Positions 10,198 through 17,338 of a DNA stretch of 42,915 nucleotides are shown here, piece after piece (positions within the stretch are counted from its first letter, which is position 1; every line of letters begins with the position of its first letter). Origin of the DNA: Aphanomyces cochlioides (taxonomy: Eukaryota; Oomycota; Saprolegniomycetes; Saprolegniales; Verrucalvaceae); assembly GCA_019828595.1 (NCBI GenBank), contig JAHQRK010000070.1:1-42915 (forward strand). Reading direction: 5' to 3'. The translations under genes were made by a program, and so were the position numbers. Under the pieces are notes generated by a model. The model saw only the letters and a list, made by a program, of their open reading frames with translations, made no database searches and was not told the DNA's origin.

Positions 10198-13100
10198 TCT
10201 ATTACTTAAGGCTCTAACGCAACACGTAAGTACGAGACTAAGTACGAGAGTAATTTTTACATACAAACGTCAAGTCAACAAATGAGCAATTTTATATACT
10301 TTATCCAAGTACAAAATGAGCAATTTTACATACAAACGCCAAGTAAAAAAAAGAGTAATTTTTACATACAAACGCCAAGTCAAAAAAAGAGTAATTTGAG
10401 ACAAGTTCGTTCATGCACCCATGATGCTGGACGTGGCAGTTGTCGATAATATTAATAATCATTCCACATACAAAATGAAAATATTGTCCTACTATTTAAA
10501 ATCATACCTGCCAAAGACGATTGAATGGCAGTTGGGTTTTTCTGGGACGATGCAAGGTGAGATGCATGTCTTAGGATAGCTTCACTCGGGCAGAAAAGGC
10601 CGCTGAATAAGCGGTCAACACACTGTGCAGTAGGGTGACGAGCCCTTTCTGCCACTTTAAGCCATACCCTGGCCAGAGGCTTGGACTCCGAAAGGCGAAT
10701 TCCGACGCGATATGCGAATGTTACGAAGTAGGGCCTTTTTGGCTCGAAATACCGGACATTTTCATAGAGCAGCCAGGGACAGCTAAAACGTGTGTTTTTA
10801 CTGTATTTTCATATTGACTTTGGACGAGTAAATCCTCTCCCCATAGTTCAACTTTTTACAGTAAGGGGACAATGTGTAACATTGGTTACCACTATTGCAA
10901 CTGATGGTGCTACTTTTTTTACGGAGTACCACTGTTGATAGTGGGCCTACGGCGAGTAGATTGAAACACTTCAGGGGTGTTTCATGATACTTAGCAGGTG
11001 TATTACCCAGTATCAAAGTTTCAACTCATTGGATGTACGAGTTCAATACGCGATATTAAACAATGTGATGTTTAATAAATACCGCGAATTCTGTACGATT
11101 TATGAAAGAAATGAGTAGTATTTTCTGGCAAACCACATTATGTTAAGCTTAAGTGGCGGGACACATATCCACAGTATTTTTACGATCCAATCACATTATC
11201 ATTTTTGTGTTGATGTTTTTGTATGAACATTTGTCTGACGCAGTTTTCTACGTAGAAAATAACAACTACTCGGCCTCTAAGAAAGGCAAAGGCAATTGCA
11301 GTCATGACAATGACAATCAAGGCCATGCGATCGATAACTCCGAACCTGGAAAGCAAGCAGAGCGGAATGAAGTGCATACTACCGAACAAGAGTCTGCATC
11401 AACTGGAGCTAATGGCTGGGCTGTGGATGACGATGCCTTGAATCAGGGCAATATTAACGACGAGGCGGCTATGAGAAAGGCCAACAAGGCGGAGTACAAC
11501 AAACGTGCTCGTGAAAAGAAACGGCAAGCTCTCCTAAAGGCGGAGTACAACAATCGTGGTCGCGAAAAGAAACGGCATGCTATCGTGCATGAAGTCGACG
11601 AAGAGGTGGCGATGGAAAACTCCAAAAAGGCGCAGTACAACAATCGTGCTCGCGAAAAGAAACGGCAAGCTCTCCTGGATGAAGTCGACGAAGAGGTGGG
11701 AATGGAAAAATCTAAAAAGGCGGAGTACAACAATCATGCTCGCGAAAAGAAACGGCATGCTATCGTGGAAGACTTCGACAAAGAGGTGGCCATGAAAAGA
11801 TCCAAGAAGGCGGAGTACAACAATCGTGCTCGCGAAAAAAAGCACAACACTGAGGTTGCGAATCAAGGGCGGGGTGCCATCATTTTGCACCATACGGACA
11901 TGGATAAGAGCGACGAAGAGGAAACCAACGAGGGAGAAGACGGAATCCATTATCACGCTCAAAGTGACCATCATCTCAATATTCTGGCAGCTCAGGAGCA
12001 AGAAGATCGCGAGCGCACAGTTGACAATCGAAGGATCTATGCTGCGCTACAACCTAACCGTATGAATGAAGGAGGTGAAGAAGAAACCAAGGAAGAAGAT
12101 ATTTCCGATGGAAATGTGGATTGCAACACTGACAATCAATTACTTGCCTTGGCAAATGCTGATCCTCCGCTAAACGTGGATGTGGATTTGATTGATGTAC
12201 CTCCTCGCGAGCAAGGATTAAGTCTCCGGAATAAACCCAAGGGTCGCCCGAAGAAGAAGAGTGGTCACAACAGTGCACGCGTCAGTTTCGATGACTTCGA
12301 TGAATCATTGGTGCCTATTCATACTATTGAGCAGCGTTCGATTTGCCGCCATTGCGAAGCGAAGATTTGGCCAGGCGAAGAAAAGGACTGCTGCGGTGGA
12401 GGCTCTCGAGTGCTGCCTGTTGCTACCTGGCCTGACACACCCGAGAATACATTGCTTTGTTCAAAACCAGAGGGTTTGTCAATAACACTCGCCGGTACAA
12501 CGCCCTCTTTGCCTTTACATCTATTGGTACCCAAGAAATTATTCACGGCAACGGTGGGCCGAGATCTTATACAATCCAAGGCGATTTGCATCATTTAATT
12601 GGACCACTGTTGCCTGCGGACGAAGAACAAGCCAGTTACGCCCAGATCTACATTACGAATCCTGAAACGCAAGCAAGCATACGACGAAGAATGCTTGGGG
12701 AAATCTTAATGTGTCAACTGTGACGAAAATCCAGCGTCTACTACTACAGCACAACGCGTTCACCCAGCTGTACAAGCATGCGAAGGATATTCCAAAGGAT
12801 GACGACATGAGATTAGTGCTCACTGCTCAGCCTCGAAGCAACAGCCGAACGCATAACCTTCCTACGTGTTCTGAAATCGCTGTTCTTTTTTCAGAAACGT
12901 CCAAGTCAGGGCGTCATATCTTACTGCATGGTATTGATGGCCCCGTACTCAGCGAAGTTCAGCGAAACTATCACGTTGGTAAACATGTGCGTTTGGATCG
13001 ACAACCTGGGGAACAACGCTTATTTCGCATTAAGGAATTTCATTCGGCATATGACCCGCTTCAATACCCTTTGCTCTTTCCCACTGGGACTTTGGGGTGG

Positions 13101-13349
13101 TCGTTTGACAACAAGAGCGGTCGCAATCATGAAAACGTGAGTTTGAACGATTATGCTCGGTACCATTTGTACGAGCGCGGTGCATTTTCTCCATTACATG
13201 CCAGCGGACCTCTATTTCAAGTGTTTGCAGTCGACAATTTTGCAAAGGTGGAAAACCAAAGGCTTCGATATATTCGTGACCAAACCAACAACCTGCGCAG
13301 CGACACGTACCGCGCACTTCATGACGCTGTTTCGGATGATGTGGACCAC
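10198..13349 (+). mobile_element. Helitron unit 6, longer form, 3' truncated
   Basis: Begins with the standard TC terminus directly after the CTAG of unit 5. It follows the common sequence to about 11,680, then continues into coding sequence that the short units lack. It stops at about 13349, where a Helitron 5' end in the opposite orientation begins. No 3' terminus, HUH motif or helicase is present. This copy shows what the short units lost. Confidence 0.8.
11213..13349 (+). pseudogene. Helitron Rep/helicase, N-terminal part, truncated and frameshifted
   Basis: In a full Helitron this protein would be the rolling-circle replicase-helicase. Seen here in order: six basic KAEYNN-type repeats (to about 11,850); an acidic linker; an AT-hook-like KPKGRPKKK (about 12,233-12,259); a Cys-rich segment CRHCEAKIW...CC (about 12,343-12,395); then after a frame change near 12,460 RRYNALFAFTSIGTQE and GDLHHLIGPLLP; and after a second frame change near 12,695 the stretch YDPLQYPLLFPTGTLGW, SLNDYARYHLYERG and ENQRLRYIRDQTNNLRS. 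These are typical of the Helitron_like_N region. The protein ends in DDVDH, upstream of the expected HUH motif, and then reads into inverted repeat DNA. It is non-functional as it stands. Confidence 0.82.
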
Positions 13350-13909
13350 TTGGCTTTTGTATGTAAAAATTGCTCATTTTGTACTTGGATAAAGTATATA
13401 AAAATTGCTCATTTTGTACTTGGATAAAGTATGTAAAAATTGCTCATTTCTTGACTTGACGTTTGTAAGTGAAAATTACTCTCGTACTTAGTCTCGTACT
13501 TACGTGTTGCGTTAGAGCCTTAAGTAATAGAAGCCTTAAGTAATACAGTCATGGCTCGATTTAGTGAACCCTTCAACAATATAAAATATTACAGTTATCG
13601 TGTTTCACACGGGTAATGATTATAAAAGGTAATTTCTACTACCATCGTAGTGCCCATCGAAATGAGCCGTGAAGTTCACAACAACATCCAAAGCATTCAG
13701 TGAATTATTCATGACATCAACCAACAACCGCCAAATCTCAGTACCGTTTGGGTCATCTGCAATTCCCTTCGTGTGGCCATCGACGTCTGTGGTGTTCAAA
13801 CGACTCGAATAAACTCTATATTATTATAACTTGTTGCATCTGATTGTATATTAATTTTAAAAGTATATTCATTTTCAGTGGGTTCACTAAATCGAGCCAT
13901 GACTGTAGA
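13350..13909 (-). mobile_element. Inner inverted Helitron 5'-end fragment (split by a MITE)
   Basis: Read on the minus strand from 13909, this begins TCTATTACTTAAGGCT, repeats that 16-mer once, and continues through the Helitron 5' subterminal repeats to about 13350, where it meets unit 6 of the array head-on. It is preceded by an A belonging to the outer fragment, matching the A|T target preference. A 360-bp MITE sits inside its terminal sequence. Only the 5' ~200 bp of the Helitron is present. Confidence 0.75.
13546..13905. mobile_element. mariner/pogo-type MITE with TA target duplication
   Basis: A 360-bp element bounded by perfect 26-bp terminal inverted repeats (13546-13571 and 13880-13905, starting CAGTCATGGCTCGATT) and flanked on both sides by TA (13544-13545, 13906-13907). 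A CAGT start and a TA duplication fit the Tc1/mariner/pogo superfamily. There is no transposase frame inside. It inserted into the TA of TCTATTAC, the Helitron terminus, so it is younger than that Helitron. Confidence 0.85.
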
Positions 13910-14022
13910 TAAAAATTGCTCATTTGTTGACTTGACGTTTGTATGTGAAAATTACTCTCGTACTTAGTCTCGTACTTACGTGTTGCGTTAGAGCCTTAAG
14001 TAATAGAAGCCTTAAGTAATAG
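13910..14022 (-). mobile_element. Outer inverted Helitron 5'-end fragment
   Basis: On the minus strand the element starts TCTATTACTTAAGG at 14022 directly after GGATGTGAA, with the 16-bp terminal sequence duplicated. It runs about 113 bp before the inner Helitron interrupts it at GAGCAATTTTTA. The flank GGATGTGAA also ends the right palindrome arm (17051-17059), which there lacks the Helitron. That comparison fixes the 5' terminus exactly. Confidence 0.78.
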
Positions 14023-14693
14023 ATTCACATCCACTAGCGGCAAATTCGAGCATGGCAAGTCAATGAGATAATGTTTGATTAAAGATTTATCACCAAGGAC
14101 ATTTCGCATTCGTCATCTCACATTTGACATTCTCATTGCGCCATCAAAGCTGGCTCAGATTCGTTTGGTATGACCACACATTGGCCGCGACTTTTTTATC
14201 ATGACGCAATCTTGTCCTAAATCTATTTCTATTTAGTCGGTTGCGGATGCGTTGTCAAGACGAGGAATGCAGTGTCAACTCGGTCGTGTATATACTTGTA
14301 ATTTACTGAATGCCAGCTTAGGTTGAGTTTACAAACAACACATTTAGTCTTCAACGAACATTAAAGACATATGCAACAAGTTTCCACTGCTGATAGCCAT
14401 ATTTTGATGTTCGAATCGCGAAACAGGTGCGAAGCCGCCAGTGGCTAGAATGACCATGATGAGGGAGATCGATTCATTGCTTCCTGGGACTCGAACAACT
14501 TTCCATTATAATCGATGTTTCTTCAAACTTTAGGAAGCGAAACGATATTTTAGAATTACTGCGGGCCTCGTTTCGTGAACAGCTTTATGTCTGTCAACCA
14601 ATTATTCGTGTTGAAAGTTATGGCAGGAAGCTCGTTTTGCGTACTTTACAAAGCAATAAAAATGTTGTTTCCATGCCAAGTGCCCGCTTGGAG

Positions 14694-15205
14694 TTAACGC
14701 CGGCTACTGCGCTTGGAGCCTCCTCGGCTGCTACCCGAAGGTGATCGGCTAAGACGACCTGAGCTTCCTGGGCTATCACCTCCAAGTGGGCCACTCAATT
14801 GCATACTCGATCGTCTCTGAGGCTGGTTGGGAAAGATGGTTGTCCACCGTGCACGTTCGCTTTCGGTAGCTGGGCCTCGTCGAAAACCAGCACCCATAGA
14901 GCTGCGAGAACTGCCAGAACCGTGAGAACTGCCAGAACCATGAGAACTGCCAGAACCGTGAGAACTGCCAGAACCACCCCAGAACTGCCAGAACCACCCC
15001 GAGAACTGCCAGAACCACCACCACTCGCGCATCCGAAACAGGCTTTAAGCCAGTTACCATTGGCAGCCAGTCGTCTTCTTGGGGAGTCGTAAGTGGCAGT
15101 CAACGCTTCTTGGCCTGACGTGCGGACGGCAGCTCGACTTCGATGGCCATCTTTGAAAGCCACGACAGCAGTTATAGCAAGCCCAAGGAAGGTCAAAAGA
15201 CGCAT
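14694..15205 (-). pseudogene. Secreted Gly/Ser-repeat protein, frameshifted copy
   Basis: Same gene as 15877-16389, on the other palindrome arm. The start, signal peptide and first ~70 codons are intact. One base is missing between 14980 and 14981 in the Gly-Ser-rich repeat (CCCCAGAACTG where the intact repeat has CCCCGAGAACTG). After it the +1 reading of the repeat gives a long Val/Leu/Ala-rich run instead of Gly/Ser, and the frame closes at 14795 after about 136 codons. The original C-terminal frame is still open beyond the lesion down to 14694, so the event is recent or is a sequence error. If translated as is, it would be a signal-peptide protein with a hydrophobic tail. Confidence 0.75.
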
Positions 15206-15222
15206 GGTAAATGCACGTTCAA

Positions 15223-15241
15223 GGCAATTTGCACAATGAAC
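15223..15241 (-). promoter_or_regulatory. Inr/FPR-like core promoter, left copy
   Basis: On the minus strand GTTCATTGTGCAAATTGCC precedes the frameshifted gene copy by about 20 bp, identical to the element in front of the intact copy. Confidence 0.5.
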
Positions 15242-15334
15242 AAGTATGTAGACGCTGTATGTCGATATTCAAACACAACATGCAATGTCTGTGGTTCCTT
15301 CCAAGAACGCTGACGCACAGATGGGACTTCGAAG

Positions 15335-15715
15335 TTGGTGCACTGGTCATTCATTGGACACGTGGTTATGACGGGACGACAGTCACGTAATATTGTTGTG
15401 AGACAGGTGGAACAAGAAAAAGAACAAGATATCCACTCTCAGCTTTAAACAGCAGAGTATACCAACTTTCATGACTCAGTGAGCTCTCAAATGGAAAAAT
15501 TTGAGAGTGCAAAATTTCAAAATCAATATGCATTTCGCTGTAAATGGCATATTGATTTTGAAATTTTGCCAGACGGGCCCTAAGGATGTGTCTGGCAACC
15601 GAAAATATTACAATTTGTCGCTGTACCAGCTCTAGTCAGCAGTGGTAAAACTTGTCATATTCGATTGCACATGTAGTCAAATCAGCTAAACGCTTGACCG
15701 ATCCACCAAGTACTC
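15335..15715. other. Asymmetric centre of the inverted duplication
   Basis: About 380 bp without a gene. It holds two perfect hairpins: 8-bp stem 15484-15491/15500-15507, and 23-bp stem 15509-15531/15547-15569. Next comes a MITE right end (TTGCCAGACGGGCCC, 15566-15580), then TAA, then an outward-facing second end (GGATGTGTCTGGCAA, 15584-15598) followed by CCGAAAATATTACAA. Both ends match those of the MITE at 17063-17335. The rest shows nothing recognisable. Confidence 0.7.
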
Positions 15716-15840
15716 CGAAGTCCCATCTGTGCGAGCGTCTCGTTCGTTTCTTCCGTTTCTTCAGCGTTCTTGGAATGTTTCTAGGAACCACAGACATTGC
15801 ATGTTGTGTTTGAATATCGACATACAGCGTCTACATACTT

Positions 15841-15858
15841 GTTCATTGTGCAAATTGC
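15841..15858 (+). promoter_or_regulatory. Inr/FPR-like core promoter of the secreted-protein gene
   Basis: GTTCATTGTGCAAATTGC lies 19 bp before the ATG. It resembles the bipartite oomycete core promoter, an initiator (YCATTYY-like) followed by the flanking promoter region (CAWTTT-like). Transcription would start near 15,844. The match is by eye. Confidence 0.5.
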
Positions 15859-15876
15859 CTTGAACGTGCATTTACC

Positions 15877-16389
15877 ATGCGTCTTTTGACCTTCCTTGGG
15901 CTTGCTATAACTGCTGTCGTGGCTTTCAAAGATGGCCATCGAAGTCGAGCTGCCGTCCGCACGTCAGGCCAAGAAGCGTTGACTGCCACTTACGACTCCC
16001 CAAGAAGACGACTGGCTGCCAATGGTAACTGGCTTAAAGCCTGTTTCGGATGCGCGAGTGGTGGTGGTTCTGGCAGTTCTCGGGGTGGTTCTGGCAGTTC
16101 TCGGGGTGGTTCTGGCAGTTCTCACGGTTCTGGCAGTTCTCACGGTTCTGGCAGTTCTCACGGTTCTGGCAGTTCTCGCAGCTCTATGGGTGCTGGTTTT
16201 CGACGAGGCCCAGCTACCGAAAGCGAACGTGCACGGTGGACAACCATCTTTCCCAACCAGCCTCAGAGACGATCGAGTATGCAATTGAGTGGCCCACTTG
16301 GAGGTGATAGCCCAGGAAGCTCAGGTCGTCTTAGCCGATCACCTTCGGGTAGCAGCCGAGGAGGCTCCAAGCGCAGTAGCCGGCGTTAA
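15877..16389 (+). CDS. Small secreted Gly/Ser-rich repeat protein (putative effector-type)
   Basis: 170 aa. Residues 1-16 form a clear signal peptide (MRLLTFLGLAITAVVA), with likely cleavage before FKDG. A basic region with SPRRRLAANGNW (about residues 41-52) and a CFGC pair follow. Then come two GGSGSSR and several HGSGSS repeats (about residues 62-98), and a basic Ser/Gly/Arg C-terminus ending KRSSRR. RRRL is not the RxLR effector motif, and no EER is seen. Secreted small proteins with basic, nuclear-targeting-like tails are common in oomycetes, so an extracellular or host-delivered role is possible but unproven. The start is set by the signal peptide and the promoter 19 bp upstream. No introns are evident. 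A divergent frameshifted twin lies at 14694-15205. Confidence 0.75.
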   Translation: MRLLTFLGLAITAVVAFKDGHRSRAAVRTSGQEALTATYDSPRRRLAANGNWLKACFGCASGGGSGSSRGGSGSSRGGSGSSHGSGSSHGSGSSHGSGSSRSSMGAGFRRGPATESERARWTTIFPNQPQRRSSMQLSGPLGGDSPGSSGRLSRSPSGSSRGGSKRSSRR

Positions 16390-17062
16390 CTCCAAGCGGG
16401 CACTTGGCATGGAAACAACATTTTTATTGCTTTGTAAAGTACGCAAAACGAGCTTCCTGCCATAACTTTCAACACGAATAATTGGTTGACAGACATAAAG
16501 CTGTTCACGAAACGAGGCCCGCAGTAATTCTAAAATATCGTTTCGCTTCCTAAAGTTTGAAGAAACATCGATTATAATGGAAAGTTGTTCGAGTCCCAGG
16601 AAGCAATGAATCGATCTCCCTCATCATGGTCATTCTAGCCACTGGCGGCTTCGCACCTGTTTCGCGATTCGAACATCAAAATATGGCTATCAGCAGTGGA
16701 AACTTGTTGCATATGTCTTTAATGTTCGTTGAAGACTAAATGTGTTGTTTGTAAACTCAACCTAAGCTGGCATTCAGTAAATTACAAGTATATACACGAC
16801 CGAGTTGACACTGCATTCCTCGTCTTGACAACGCATCCGCAACCGACTAAATAGAAATAGATTTGAGGACAAGATTGCGTCATGATAAAAAAGTCGCGGC
16901 CAATGTGTGGTCATACCAAACGAATCTGAGCCAGCTTTGATGGCGCAATGAGAATGTCAAATGTGAGATGACGAATGCGAAATGTCCTTGGTGATAAATC
17001 TTTAATCAATATTATCTCATTGACTTGCCATGCTCGAATTTGCCGCTAGTGGATGTGAATTA

Positions 17063-17335
17063 GGGCCCGTCTGGCAACCGAAAATATTACAATAAATGGG
17101 CCCAAAATGCCATTTTGAGGCCAAATTCAATAATTGAGGTCAAAATATGAACTTGATTATCTCCAAGAGTCTTGCACCAAGTCCAATATTTTTGGTTGGG
17201 ATATACTCAGTGGAGGCTCCCAAAATGCAATTTTACGAAATGGAGTTTTACCTCTATTTTGAATATACCATAAATCATTAATCCCAATTTTGCTGAAAAT
17301 GGCATATTGATTTTGAAATTTTGCCAGACGCACCC
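17063..17335. mobile_element. PIF/Harbinger-like MITE with TTA target duplication
   Basis: A 273-bp element with 15-bp terminal inverted repeats, GGGCCCGTCTGGCAA at the left and the complement of GGGTGCGTCTGGCAA at the right (two mismatches), flanked by TTA at 17060-17062 and 17336-17338. A 3-bp TWA duplication and GGG-starting ends fit PIF/Harbinger. There is no coding capacity. Related ends occur in the palindrome centre at 15566-15598. Confidence 0.78.
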
Positions 17336-17338
17336 TTA

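Larger units (their letters stand above)
1..13349 (+). repeat. Head-to-tail tandem array of Helitron units
   Basis: Seen directly: the same ~1953-bp sequence recurs five times in full (unit starts 426, 2378, 4331, 6285, 8246), preceded by a 3' fragment (1-425) and followed by a longer, truncated relative (10198-13349). Each boundary joins a 6-bp-stem hairpin plus CTAG directly to TCTATTACTTAAGG. Known of the family: Helitrons begin with TC, end with CTRR about 10 nt after a hairpin, and insert between A and T. Inferred: the array is a Helitron concatemer rather than a satellite of unknown origin. Units differ by only a few substitutions and run-length changes. Confidence 0.88.
14023..15334 (-). 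repeat. Left arm of large inverted duplication
   Basis: Reverse complement of 15716-17060 along its whole length. It carries one copy of the secreted-protein gene, its promoter and about 670 bp of downstream DNA. The arms are not identical. The left arm lacks about 8 bp and 27 bp of the 5' flank present on the right, lacks one base inside the gene, and differs at scattered sites such as TTTAGGAC against TTTGAGGAC near 14,217. The divergence argues against an assembly artefact of reverse-complement joining. Confidence 0.88.
15716..17060 (+). repeat. Right arm of large inverted duplication
   Basis: Mate of the left arm, holding the open copy of the secreted-protein gene. It ends at GGATGTGAAT (17051-17060), exactly where the MITE at 17063 begins, while the left arm ends at the same bases against a Helitron terminus. 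The outer limits of homology may therefore be set by these two insertions rather than by the original duplication. Confidence 0.88.

Noticed and set aside
11534..12001. Minus-strand 155-codon frame opposite the Helitron basic repeats
   Set aside because: It is the complement of a repetitive coding stretch; its Leu/Val-rich content simply mirrors the Lys/Asn codons of the real frame.
1..13349. Long regular repeats as a CRISPR array or rDNA-like cluster
   Set aside because: The period is about 1953 bp and the repeats contain an ORF and Helitron termini. There are no short repeats with unique spacers and no rRNA sequence.
1..13349. The tandem array as a pure assembly duplication
   Set aside because: Units differ by private substitutions and indels, and the junctions coincide exactly with element termini. 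Collapse or expansion of the copy number is still possible.
14776..15092. Alternative long frames in the Gly/Ser repeat (both strands, both arms)
   Set aside because: The repeat lacks stops in several frames. Only the frame with the signal peptide and matched C-terminus is credible, apart from the frameshift product noted.
15917..15935. RxLR effector motif in the secreted protein
   Set aside because: The protein has RRRLAANG, not R-x-L-R, and no EER follows. It is called only as a secreted protein.
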